Assembly: GCA_023392035.1 (NCBI GenBank)
Contig: JAEVZY010000339.1
Coordinates: 1 to 14,912, forward strand
DNA: 14,912 nt
Source: Pseudomonadota bacterium
GTDB taxonomy: Bacteria > Pseudomonadota > Gammaproteobacteria > Burkholderiales > Burkholderiaceae_D
Reading direction: 5' to 3'
Made by a program: the position numbers and the translations under genes
Notes under the pieces: model-generated
Databases searched by the model: none
The model's input: the letters and a program-made list of their open reading frames with translations, nothing else
What the model was told of the DNA's origin: nothing
Shown: positions 7,062 through 14,386 of the stretch, one piece after another
Layout: each line of letters starts with the position of its first letter
Numbering within the stretch: the stretch's first letter is position 1

Positions 7062-9935
7062 ATGTCTGCATCCGTTTCAAGGCCGCGCACACGCGCCGCC
7101 GCAACTTCCCGTAGTTCCAAATCAGCCGCCGGCAAGGCCGTGGACGACGCGCTCAAGCAGGATATCCGCCTGCTTGGCCGTCTGCTGGGCGAAGTCTTGC
7201 GCGAGCAGGAAGGCGAACAAGTCTATGGCATGGTGGAAACCATCCGCCAGACCGCGGTTCGCTTTCGGCGCGAGGCCGATCCGAAAGCCGGCGCCGAACT
7301 CGACAAGTTGCTCAAGAACCTGTCGCGCGAACAGACCATCTCGGTGGTGCGCGCCTTTTCGTATTTCTCGCACCTGGCCAATATTGCCGAAGACCAGGAC
7401 AGCAATCGCAGCCACCGCGCCGCCTTGCTGGCCGGCCAGGCGCCCGCTCCCGGCTCGATTGCCAATGCGCTGGCGCGCGCCGGCCAAAGCGAAACCGGCG
7501 CCGGCAGCGGCCGCCGGGTGCGCCAGTTCTTCGATGATGCCCTGCTGTCGCCGGTCCTGACCGCGCATCCGACCGAAGTGCAGCGCAAGAGCACGCTGGA
7601 CGCCGAGAACGCCATCGCCGCCTTGCTGGCGGCACGCGCCCTGCCCATGACCGCGCGCGAACTGGCCGACAACGAATCGCAACTGCGGGCGCGCATCGCC
7701 ACCCTTTGGCAGACCCGCATGCTGCGCTACACGCGCTTGACGGTGGCCGACGAAATCGAAAACGCCCTGTCCTGGTACCGCATCACTTTCCTGAACGAAC
7801 TGCCGGCGCTGTACGACGATATCGAAACCGAGCTGGAGGCGCATTTCGGCCAGCGCGCCGCGCGCCTGCCGCTGACCCGGCCTTTCCTGCAGATGGGCAG
7901 CTGGATCGGCGGCGACCGCGACGGCAATCCGAATGTGCATGCCGACACCATGCAGCTGGCCCTGTCGCGCCAGGCCGGCACCATCCTCGAGCACTACCTG
8001 GAAGAGGTGCATGCGCTGGGCGCGGAACTGTCGCTGTCCACCCTATTGGTGGATATCAGCCCGGAATTGCAGGCGCTGTCGGAGCAGTCGCCCGACCAGT
8101 CTCCGCATCGGGCCGATGAACCCTACCGGCGCGCCCTGGCCGGCATGTATGCGCGCCTGGCCGCCAGCGCGCGCGCCATCGGCGCCGGCCATGTCTTGCG
8201 GCGCGAGGTGGCGTCCGCCCCGCCCTATGCGCACGCCAGCGAGTTTGCGGCCGAGCTGCAAGTGCTGGTGGATTCGCTGCAGGCGCATCACGGCGCAGCC
8301 ATGGTGCGGCCGCGCCTGTCCCATCTGAAACGGGCGGTGGACATCTTCGGCTTTCACCTGGCGACGCTGGACTTGCGGCAAAGCTCGGACGTGCATGAAC
8401 GGGTGTTGACGGAGCTGCTGCGCCGGGCCGAAGTCCATCCCGACTATCCCTCCCTGCCGGAGGCCGATCGCATCGCATTACTGCTGGAAGAATTGCAGCG
8501 GCCGCGCCTGTTGACCTCGCCCTGGATCAGCTATTCCGACGAAACCCGCAGCGAGCTGGGCGTGTTCGCCAGCGCGCGCGAATTGCGCCGGCGCTATGGC
8601 GAACGCGCCATCAGCAACTACATCATCTCGCACACCGAAACCGTGTCCGACCTGCTGGAAGTGCTGGTGCTGCAGAAGGAAGCCGGCCTGACCAGCATGT
8701 CGGAGAAGGGCAGGCCGGCCAGCGAGTTGATGGTGATTCCGCTGTTCGAAACCATCCCTGACCTGCGCCAGGCGGCCGTCATCATGCGCCAATACATGGC
8801 CTTGCCGCTGGTGCGCAGCATGGTGCGCGCGCGTGGCGACTTGCAGGAAGTGATGCTGGGCTATTCCGATTCCAACAAGGATGGCGGCTTCCTCACTTCC
8901 AACTGGGAGCTGTACCGCGCCGAACTGGGACTGGTGAAAGTGTTCGACGAAGCCGGCGTCAAGCTGCGCCTGTTCCATGGCCGCGGCGGCACGGTGGGAC
9001 GCGGCGGCGGCCCCAGCCACGCCGCCATCCTGGCCCAACCGCCGGGCACGGTGAACGGCCAACTGCGCTTGACGGAACAGGGCGAAATCATCGCCTCCAA
9101 GTTTTCCAATCCGCAGATCGGGCGCCGCAATCTTGAACTGCTGGTGGCGGCGACGCTGGAAGCCAGCCTCTTGCCCAGTGGCGGCGCCAGCGGCAATGAA
9201 AAGCGCCTGCGCCAGTTTGAAGACGTCATGCAGGCACTATCGGAACGCGCATACGCCGCCTATCGCAGCCTGGTGTACGAGACGCCCGGCTTTGCCGACT
9301 ACTTTTTCGATTCCACGCCGATTGCGGAAATCGCCATGCTCAACATCGGCTCGCGCCCGGCCTCGCGCAAGGCCACGCGCCGCATCGAAGACTTGCGCGC
9401 CATTCCCTGGGGCTTTTCCTGGGGCCAGTGCCGCTTGCTGTTGCCGGGCTGGTATGGCTTCGGCTCTGCCGTCACGGGCTGGCTCAATGAAGGCGACAGC
9501 AAACAGCGCAGCAAGCGCGGCGCGCTGCTCAAGGCGATGGTGAAGGAATGGCCCTTCTTTGGCGCGCTGATTTCCAACATGGACATGGTGCTGGCCAAGA
9601 CCGACCTGGCCGTGGCTTCACGCTATGCCGATCTGGTGAAGGACAAGAAGCTGCGGCAATCCATCTTCAAGCGCATCGCCGCCGAGCATGAAAGTACCCT
9701 GGCTTGCCTGACCCTGATTACCGGCCAGAAGGAAAGACTGGTCTCCAACCCGGCCCTGGCGCGCTCCATCAAGAACCGCCTGGCCTACATCGATCCGCTG
9801 AATCACTTGCAGGTGGAATTGATCAAGCGCGGCCGGGGTCAGGTGGAAACCGGGGCCGAAGGTGAGCAGCGGGTGCATCGGGGCATCCACTTGTCGATCA
9901 ATGGCGTGGCGGCGGGATTGCGCAATACGGGTTGA
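7062..9935 (+). CDS. ppc: Phosphoenolpyruvate carboxylase
   Basis: This enzyme carboxylates phosphoenolpyruvate with bicarbonate to oxaloacetate and phosphate, an irreversible anaplerotic step feeding the TCA cycle and aspartate-family synthesis. The 957-residue product is somewhat longer than the E. coli enzyme (883), mainly through an Arg/Ser/Ala-rich N-terminal extension and an insert near 125-152. Visible family signatures are the catalytic-His motif LTAHPTEVQRKS (His169), GGDRDGNPNVHADT (283-296), VMLGYSDSNKDGG (597-609, Lys606) and the glycine loop FHGRGGTVGRGGGPSH (638-653, with Arg641 equivalent to the essential E. coli Arg587). The canonical C-terminal GLRNTG is intact. The start lacks a Shine-Dalgarno sequence (CTCCTCCTC precedes the ATG), so a more internal start is possible. 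It diverges from hemC. Confidence 0.98.
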   Translation: MSASVSRPRTRAAATSRSSKSAAGKAVDDALKQDIRLLGRLLGEVLREQEGEQVYGMVETIRQTAVRFRREADPKAGAELDKLLKNLSREQTISVVRAFSYFSHLANIAEDQDSNRSHRAALLAGQAPAPGSIANALARAGQSETGAGSGRRVRQFFDDALLSPVLTAHPTEVQRKSTLDAENAIAALLAARALPMTARELADNESQLRARIATLWQTRMLRYTRLTVADEIENALSWYRITFLNELPALYDDIETELEAHFGQRAARLPLTRPFLQMGSWIGGDRDGNPNVHADTMQLALSRQAGTILEHYLEEVHALGAELSLSTLLVDISPELQALSEQSPDQSPHRADEPYRRALAGMYARLAASARAIGAGHVLRREVASAPPYAHASEFAAELQVLVDSLQAHHGAAMVRPRLSHLKRAVDIFGFHLATLDLRQSSDVHERVLTELLRRAEVHPDYPSLPEADRIALLLEELQRPRLLTSPWISYSDETRSELGVFASARELRRRYGERAISNYIISHTETVSDLLEVLVLQKEAGLTSMSEKGRPASELMVIPLFETIPDLRQAAVIMRQYMALPLVRSMVRARGDLQEVMLGYSDSNKDGGFLTSNWELYRAELGLVKVFDEAGVKLRLFHGRGGTVGRGGGPSHAAILAQPPGTVNGQLRLTEQGEIIASKFSNPQIGRRNLELLVAATLEASLLPSGGASGNEKRLRQFEDVMQALSERAYAAYRSLVYETPGFADYFFDSTPIAEIAMLNIGSRPASRKATRRIEDLRAIPWGFSWGQCRLLLPGWYGFGSAVTGWLNEGDSKQRSKRGALLKAMVKEWPFFGALISNMDMVLAKTDLAVASRYADLVKDKKLRQSIFKRIAAEHESTLACLTLITGQKERLVSNPALARSIKNRLAYIDPLNHLQVELIKRGRGQVETGAEGEQRVHRGIHLSINGVAAGLRNTG

Positions 9936-9942
9936 GGGCCGC

Positions 9943-9989
9943 GTGGCGGTGCCGTGATGTTGTTCGATACGACAATACGGCGCCGCCAT
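9943..9989. terminator. Long hairpin between ppc and the antitoxin gene
   Basis: GGCGGTGCCGT (9945-9955) pairs with ACGGCGCCGCC (9977-9987) over 11 positions with one G-U. An outer T-A and a G-U extend it. The apical part can pair further (TTGTTCG with CGACAA, one bulge). It fills the 60-bp gap between ppc and the converging antitoxin gene, so a bidirectional terminator is the simplest reading, although T-runs on both sides are weak. Confidence 0.6.
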
Positions 9990-9995
9990 TGTGCT

Positions 9996-10268
9996 TCACG
10001 CGGGGACCAACTCCAGCCTGATCCGCTTCCCCAACGCTTGCGCCGCGCTCGCCAAGGTGGTGAGGGTCAGGCTGCAGTCGTCTTCATCGAGCAGGCGATT
10101 GAGTGCCGCGCGACTGGTCTGCATTTTTTTCGCAAGCGCGGTTTTATTCAAATTCTGCGCTTGCATCTCCTGCGCAATCTGCCAGGCAATCACACGCTTG
10201 ACGGCGACGGCGGTTGCCCCTTGCAGCAGTCCTTCGTCTTGCAGAAAATCCTCAAGACGCGAGCCCAC
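9996..10268 (-). CDS. Xre-family antitoxin of a HigBA-type pair
   Basis: This is the probable antitoxin and transcriptional autorepressor of a type II toxin-antitoxin pair. From the proposed GTG start the product is 90 residues: GSRLEDFLQDEGLL, then VAVKRVIAWQIAQEMQAQ, then a helix-turn-helix at about 42-60 (KTALAKKMQTSRAALNRLL), and a C-terminal ALGKRIRLEL typical of Xre antitoxins paired with gp49-like toxins. The frame is open much further upstream (to 10514), but that part overlaps the toxin gene out of frame and does not look like real protein. GTG at 10268 begins the conserved region, lies 32 nt after the toxin stop, and is preceded by AGGAAC and AGG as weak ribosome-binding candidates. 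The toxin-first order is that of higBA-like modules. Confidence 0.85.
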   Translation of the reverse strand: MGSRLEDFLQDEGLLQGATAVAVKRVIAWQIAQEMQAQNLNKTALAKKMQTSRAALNRLLDEDDCSLTLTTLASAAQALGKRIRLELVPA

Positions 10269-10300
10269 GTGTTGCCTGTTCCTGGCCGGCTTTTCCGCCG

Positions 10301-10720
10301 CTAGCGCGTGCTCCAAAGCGTCTTCATGCGCTTTCTTGCGAGCGCCAATTCTTCTTTTGGTGTCTGGTTTGACTTCTTGATGAACCCGTGCAGCAGGATC
10401 ATTTCCCTGCCGCCCACGGTGAACAGGATTCTTGCGATCCGATTTGGCAGTGTCACTCTTGCTTCCCATAACCCCGACTCCATTTTGCGCACCAGCGGCA
10501 TTCCTAGCGGCCAACCGATTTGAATCGTACGCAGTTCTTCACCAATAGTCCTTTTTTCCAGCGCAGGTAGTGATCTGAGCCACTCCAGCACCGGCTCACT
10601 TCCGGAAGCCGAGCGATAAAAAACCACGTCAAGAGCTGGCTCAAAACTTGGGCCGATCGTACCATTTTTGGTACGCATTTGCAAAGCGACGTCCGCAGCC
10701 TTTTCAGTCTTTTCCTGCAT
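10301..10720 (-). CDS. Gp49/HigB-like (RelE/ParE superfamily) toxin
   Basis: Family members are small toxins, often ribosome-dependent mRNA endonucleases; activity here is inferred. The core matches the phage-derived Gp49-like (DUF891) family: DVVFYRSASGSEPVLEWLRS (31-50), GWPLGMPLVRKMESGLWEAR (69-88), ARILFTVGGREMILLHGF (96-113), FIKKSNQTP and a C-terminal ARKRM. The ATG at 10720 has a strong ribosome-binding site (GGAGG, 8 nt upstream) and gives 139 residues, about 30 more than usual before the VVFYR strand. A GTG at 10627 would give 108 residues, the normal size, and lies just downstream of a promoter-like element with a palindrome, so the start is open to doubt. By hand count, G+C over 10321-10720 is about 52%, against 63-73% in sampled ppc lines, suggesting acquisition by transfer. 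Confidence 0.85.
   Translation of the reverse strand: MQEKTEKAADVALQMRTKNGTIGPSFEPALDVVFYRSASGSEPVLEWLRSLPALEKRTIGEELRTIQIGWPLGMPLVRKMESGLWEARVTLPNRIARILFTVGGREMILLHGFIKKSNQTPKEELALARKRMKTLWSTR
10656..10684 (-). promoter_or_regulatory. Candidate autoregulated promoter and operator of the toxin-antitoxin pair
   Basis: The minus strand reads TTGCAA, 17 bp, TACGAT (4/6 matches to each sigma-70 hexamer). The perfect palindrome CGTACC-AAAAAT-GGTACG (10658-10675) lies in the spacer and overlaps the -10. This is the layout expected for an Xre antitoxin operator. It falls inside codons 13-22 of the long toxin reading frame and could instead be coincidental coding sequence. Confidence 0.4.
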
Positions 10721-10728
10721 GCATATGG

Positions 10729-10733
10729 CCTCC
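10729..10733 (-). promoter_or_regulatory. Strong ribosome-binding site of the toxin gene
   Basis: GGAGG on the minus strand is separated by 8 nt from the ATG at 10720. It is one of the best Shine-Dalgarno matches in the window and is the main reason to accept the longer toxin start. Confidence 0.6.
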
Positions 10734-10808
10734 GGTCAGATTCTCCGCCCGCGCGCTGAGTAGCGGACGCCGCAACCGGGCTCATACAGGCGACCAAGCG
10801 CCCTGCTT

Positions 10809-10814
10809 TATAAT
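10809..10814 (+). promoter_or_regulatory. Consensus -10 box upstream of argH
   Basis: TATAAT lies 23 nt before the argH ATG, giving an expected start of transcription near 10821 and a leader of about 17 nt. No recognisable -35 is present at 16-18 bp (ACAGGC at 17 bp). The 117-bp gap to the divergent toxin gene holds nothing else distinctive. Confidence 0.5.
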
Positions 10815-10837
10815 CCCGCCATTCACCGGATTCCATC

Positions 10838-12229
10838 ATGACTGCACAACTCTCCAAGAAGGGCGAGGCCTGGTCGGCCCGCTTCTCCGAACCCGTTTCC
10901 GACCTCGTCAAGCGCTACACCGCTTCGGTTTTCTTTGACAAGCGCCTGGCGCAATTTGACATACAGGGTTCGCTGGCCCATGCCGAGATGCTGGCCGCGC
11001 AAGGCATCATTTCCGCGGTCGACCTGGCCGACATCCAGCGCGGCATGGCCCAGATCAAGTCCGAGATCGATGCCGGCAAGTTCGAATGGCTGCTCGATCT
11101 GGAAGACGTGCATCTGAATATCGAAAAGCGCCTGACCGAGCTGGTGGGCGATGCCGGCAAGCGTCTGCACACCGGCCGTTCGCGCAATGACCAGGTGGCA
11201 ACCGACATCCGCCTCTGGCTGCGCGCCGCCATCGACGACATCAGCGGCCTGCTCCGGGATTTGCAGATTGCCCTGCTGGATCTGGCCGAAGCCAATGCCG
11301 AAACCATCCTGCCCGGCTTCACCCACATGCAGGTGGCGCAGCCGGTGACTTTCGGTCACCACATGCTGGCTTATGTGGAAATGTTCAGCCGCGACGCCGA
11401 GCGCATGGCGGATTGCCGCCGCCGTGTGAACCGCCTGCCGCTGGGCGCGGCGGCCCTGGCCGGCACCACTTTCCCGATTGACCGCGAACGCGTGGCAAAG
11501 ACTTTGGGCTTTGAAGACGTTTCCCGCAATTCGCTGGACGCGGTATCGGATCGCGATTTCGCCATCGAATTCTGCGCGGCGGCGGCGCTGGTGATGACGC
11601 ATATCTCGCGCATGTCGGAAGAGCTGGTGATCTGGATGAGCCCGCGCGTGGGCTTCATCGACATTGCCGACCGCTTCTGCACCGGCTCATCGATCATGCC
11701 GCAAAAGAAAAACCCCGACGTGCCGGAACTGGCGCGCGGCAAGACTGGCCGCGTCAACGGCCACCTGATTGCACTCTTGACCCTGATGAAAGGCCAGCCG
11801 CTGGCCTACAACAAGGACAACCAGGAAGACAAGGAACCCTTGTTCGACACCGCCGACACCGTCATCGACACCCTGCGCATCTTCGCCGACATGGCGCGCG
11901 GCATCACGGTCAAACCCGATGCGATGCGCGCGGCCGCCCTGCAAGGCTATGCCACCGCCACCGATCTGGCCGACTATCTGGTGAAGAAAGGCATGCCCTT
12001 CCGCGACGCCCACGAAGCGGTGGCGCGCGCGGTGCGTGCCTGCGATGAACTGGCCTGCGACCTGGCCGACCTGCCGCTGGAAAAACTGCGCGAGTTCTCG
12101 GACTTGATCGGGGAAGATGTGTTTGCGGTGCTGACCCTGGAAGGCTCGGTGGCGGCGCGCGATCACATTGGCGGCACGGCCCCCAAGCAAGTCAAACAGG
12201 CGATTGCCCAGGCCCGCAATCGTCTCTGA
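10838..12229 (+). CDS. argH: Argininosuccinate lyase
   Basis: ArgH cleaves argininosuccinate to arginine and fumarate, the last step of arginine synthesis, as a cytoplasmic homotetramer of the fumarase/aspartase superfamily. The 463-residue product is full length. The three conserved regions that build the active site are intact: HTGRSRNDQVATD (111-123), FTHMQVAQP (161-169, with Thr162-His163) and the superfamily signature GSSIMPQKKNPD (283-294, with the catalytic Ser285 in the mobile loop). The substrate-contacting YNKDNQEDKE follows at 324-333. The ATG at 10838 gives the usual N-terminus and lies just after a TATAAT box. The ribosome-binding site is weak. It is transcribed alone, diverging from the toxin gene and converging on pmbA. 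Confidence 0.98.
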   Translation: MTAQLSKKGEAWSARFSEPVSDLVKRYTASVFFDKRLAQFDIQGSLAHAEMLAAQGIISAVDLADIQRGMAQIKSEIDAGKFEWLLDLEDVHLNIEKRLTELVGDAGKRLHTGRSRNDQVATDIRLWLRAAIDDISGLLRDLQIALLDLAEANAETILPGFTHMQVAQPVTFGHHMLAYVEMFSRDAERMADCRRRVNRLPLGAAALAGTTFPIDRERVAKTLGFEDVSRNSLDAVSDRDFAIEFCAAAALVMTHISRMSEELVIWMSPRVGFIDIADRFCTGSSIMPQKKNPDVPELARGKTGRVNGHLIALLTLMKGQPLAYNKDNQEDKEPLFDTADTVIDTLRIFADMARGITVKPDAMRAAALQGYATATDLADYLVKKGMPFRDAHEAVARAVRACDELACDLADLPLEKLREFSDLIGEDVFAVLTLEGSVAARDHIGGTAPKQVKQAIAQARNRL

Positions 12230-12235
12230 TTCTCA

Positions 12236-12256
12236 GGCCGGGTGCGCGACCCGGCC
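12236..12256. terminator. First hairpin after argH
   Basis: An 8-bp perfect stem (GGCCGGGT with ACCCGGCC) and 5-nt loop GCGCG begin 7 nt after the argH stop codon. It is very G+C-rich but lacks a following T-tract. Together with the next hairpin it probably ends argH transcription. Confidence 0.5.
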
Positions 12257-12268
12257 GGCTTCATCATG

Positions 12269-12290
12269 GCGAGCGGGCTTCCCCGCTCGC
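12269..12290. terminator. Second hairpin, abutting the pmbA stop codon
   Basis: A 9-bp perfect stem (GCGAGCGGG with CCCGCTCGC) with tetraloop CTTC ends one base before the pmbA stop codon. TTCAATTCC follows on the plus strand as a weak T-tract, so it fits an argH terminator best and may also serve pmbA from the other side. Confidence 0.6.
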
Positions 12291-12291
12291 T

Positions 12292-13665
12292 TCAATTCCC
12301 CGCAACCGTCATGCTCTCGATCAGGATCGACCCGGTCTGCTTGGTCCCGCGCACGATGCTGTCTTCGCCGATCGCCACGATCTGGCGGAACATCTCTTTC
12401 AGGTTGCCGGCGATGGTGATCTCTTCCACCGGGTATTTGATCTGCCCGTTTTCCACCCAGTAGCCGGAAGCGCCGCGCGAATAATCGCCCGTGACGTAGT
12501 TCACGCCCTGCCCCATCAACTCGGTCACCAGCAAGCCCGTGCCCAGCTTCTTCAGCATGGCGCGAAAATCGTCGTTGGCCGCAGCGAGGGTCGACCGCAG
12601 ATGCAGATTGTGCGAGCCGCCCGCATTGCCGGTGCTCTTCATGCCCAGCTTGCGGCCGGAGTAGGTGGACAGGAAATAGCCCTGCACCACGCCGTCCTTC
12701 ACCACATCGCGTTTGGAAGTACGCACGCCTTCTTCGTCAAATGGCGCGGAGCCGACGCCGCCCGGAACATGCGGGTCTTCGCTGATCTGCACATGGTCGG
12801 CGAATACCTGCTGTCCCAGCGAATCGAGCAGGAAGCTGGACTTGCGGTACAGCGCGCCGCCCGACACCGCCTGCACGAAGGCGCCCAGGAGACCCGCCGC
12901 CAGCGGCGCCTCAAACAGCACCGGGCATTTGCGGGTGGACAGTTTGCGCGCATTGAGCCGGGCCAGCGCGCGCTCGGCGGCATAGCGGCCGACCGCCTCC
13001 GGTTCGGACAGCTTCTGCGGATCGCGCGCCGAGCTGTACCAGTCGTCGCGTTGCATATTGCTGCCGCGGCCGGCGATCGGCGCAACGGAGAGGCTGTGAC
13101 GCGAATATGGATAGCCGCCGATGAAGCCGCGCGTATTGGCGGTGACGAAGTGCGACTGCTGCGCATACACGCTGGCGCCTTCGCTGTTGCTGATGCGCTT
13201 GTCGACCGCGAAAGCAGCCGCTTCGCAGCGCTGCGCCAGCGCCACCGCCTCCTGGGCCGACAGCAACCACGGATAGCACAGCGCCAGTTCGCGCGGCGCG
13301 CGTTCCAGCATGTCTTCCTCGGGCAGGCCGGCGCAATCGTCGGCGGCGGTGAAGCGGGCGATGTTGTAGGCAGCCTCCACCGTATCGCGCAAGGATTTTT
13401 CGGAAAAGTCGGAGGTGCTGGCATTGCCGCGCCGGATTTCACCCTCCTTGCCGAGCAGGACCGTGACGCCGATGCCCTTGTCCTTGTTCTGCTCGATGGT
13501 TTCGACCTTGCCGCGCCGCACCGATACCGACAGGCCATTGCCTTCGCTGACCTCCACCGCCGCATCGGTGGCCCCTTTTTCCTTTGCGAAACGCAAGACG
13601 TCGCGGGCGATTTGCTGCAGGGCTTCGTGGGTATAGCTGAAATTGGCGTCTTTGGCGTCGTTCAT
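12292..13665 (-). CDS. pmbA: PmbA/TldE, subunit of the TldD-TldE metalloprotease
   Basis: PmbA (TldE) pairs with TldD to form a cytoplasmic protease that matures ribosomally made peptides such as microcin B17 and degrades unfolded peptides such as CcdA; its everyday substrates outside those systems are unclear. The 457-residue product is full length (E. coli about 450). Family features include the N-terminal helix and AAVEVSEGNGLSVSVRRGKVE, then GIGVTVLLGKEG, the central SNSEGASVYAQQSHFVTANT, and the C-terminal STGNAGGSHNLHL, GVNYVTGDYSRGASGYWVENG and IAGNLKEMF. As expected for the TldE half, no HExxxH zinc motif is present; that lies in TldD, which is not in this window. The ATG at 13665 has no clear ribosome-binding site. 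It diverges from darP with a 112-bp gap. Confidence 0.95.
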   Translation of the reverse strand: MNDAKDANFSYTHEALQQIARDVLRFAKEKGATDAAVEVSEGNGLSVSVRRGKVETIEQNKDKGIGVTVLLGKEGEIRRGNASTSDFSEKSLRDTVEAAYNIARFTAADDCAGLPEEDMLERAPRELALCYPWLLSAQEAVALAQRCEAAAFAVDKRISNSEGASVYAQQSHFVTANTRGFIGGYPYSRHSLSVAPIAGRGSNMQRDDWYSSARDPQKLSEPEAVGRYAAERALARLNARKLSTRKCPVLFEAPLAAGLLGAFVQAVSGGALYRKSSFLLDSLGQQVFADHVQISEDPHVPGGVGSAPFDEEGVRTSKRDVVKDGVVQGYFLSTYSGRKLGMKSTGNAGGSHNLHLRSTLAAANDDFRAMLKKLGTGLLVTELMGQGVNYVTGDYSRGASGYWVENGQIKYPVEEITIAGNLKEMFRQIVAIGEDSIVRGTKQTGSILIESMTVAGN

Positions 13666-13677
13666 TGGGGGCTTGGG

Positions 13678-13705
13678 TTGGGTCGTGACTCAATCGCGGT
13701 ATGAT
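13678..13705 (+). promoter_or_regulatory. Candidate promoter of darP-mog
   Basis: TTGGGT and TATGAT are separated by 16 bp (3/6 and 5/6 matches to the sigma-70 hexamers). Transcription would start near 13712, about 66 nt before the darP ATG. The -10 region is nearly symmetric (TATGATA/TATCATA), so it could also contribute to the divergent pmbA promoter. Confidence 0.45.
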
Positions 13706-13777
13706 AGCAGCCGTTCAAATCAGCATTGCCCGGCCGCTCGCGCAGTTCTTGGCGGAGGCCAAGCCTTATTCATCACC

Positions 13778-14386
13778 ATGCCCAATTCCAACCGCGGCAA
13801 CACCGGTTTCCAATCCAGCGAATTCGAAGAGCAATACGATCGCCCCTCCAAGTCGCAGCTCAAGCGCGAATCGACTGCCCTGCAAAAGCTGGGCGAAGAG
13901 CTGGTCAACGAAGCGCGCGAACGCGTGCTGCGCGTACCCATGCCCGACGAGGTGCGCGACGCCATCCTCGAATGCCAGCAGATTCGCGACCATGAAGGCC
14001 GGCGCCGCCAGATGCAATATGTCGGCAAGCGCATGCGCAGCCTGACCGAAGACGAAGTGGCGGCCATCCGCAAGACCATCGACAGCTGGCGCGGCACCTC
14101 GCGCGCGGAGACCGCCGCCCTGCATGCGCTGGAGCGCTGGCGCGATCGCCTGATCGCCGACGACCGTGCGTTGACGGCCCTGCGCGACCAATATCCGCAA
14201 GTGGACATGCAGCAATTGCGCACGATGATCCGCAATGCCCGCCGCGAGCAGGCCGAAAGCAAACCGCCCAAGGCCTATCGCGAAATCTTCCAGTTGCTCA
14301 AGCAATTGCAGCAGGAGTCCTCCGCCGGCGCAGGGCAAGAGCATTCCGAACAAGACCAAGACGAAGACGAAGACCATCAAGCATGA
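13778..14386 (+). CDS. darP: Ribosome biogenesis factor DarP (DUF615, YjgA)
   Basis: DarP/YjgA binds late precursors of the 50S subunit and helps their maturation, including the peptidyl-transferase centre. The 202-residue product starts with a polar segment and EEQYDRPSKSQLKRE, the family hallmark. A helical, Arg-rich body follows (LQKLGEELVNEARERVLRVP, RDHEGRRRQMQYVGKRMR, ALERWRDRLIADD, RTMIRNARREQ, AYREIFQLLKQL). It ends in a strongly acidic tail (last 15 residues mostly Asp, Glu and Gln), common in betaproteobacterial members. The frame is open upstream to 13643, but that stretch overlaps the candidate promoter and is not family-like, so I use the ATG at 13778; GGAGG at 13754-13758 is too far away (19 nt) to be its ribosome-binding site. 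Its stop overlaps the mog start (ATGA). Confidence 0.95.
   Translation: MPNSNRGNTGFQSSEFEEQYDRPSKSQLKRESTALQKLGEELVNEARERVLRVPMPDEVRDAILECQQIRDHEGRRRQMQYVGKRMRSLTEDEVAAIRKTIDSWRGTSRAETAALHALERWRDRLIADDRALTALRDQYPQVDMQQLRTMIRNARREQAESKPPKAYREIFQLLKQLQQESSAGAGQEHSEQDQDEDEDHQA

Noticed and set aside
11687..12190. A 167-codon minus-strand frame inside argH, and similar long minus-strand frames inside ppc
   Set aside because: They are shadows of argH and ppc, with no start context or family resemblance.
12601..13704. A 367-codon open frame antisense to pmbA
   Set aside because: It is a mirror frame of a well-supported gene, with low-complexity Arg/Ala/Gln composition and no recognisable domain.
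14346..14380. A short repetitive GAAGACGAAGACGAAGACC-like tract that could be a microsatellite
   Set aside because: It encodes the acidic C-terminal tail of DarP, a normal feature of the family, and the repeat is imperfect and short.
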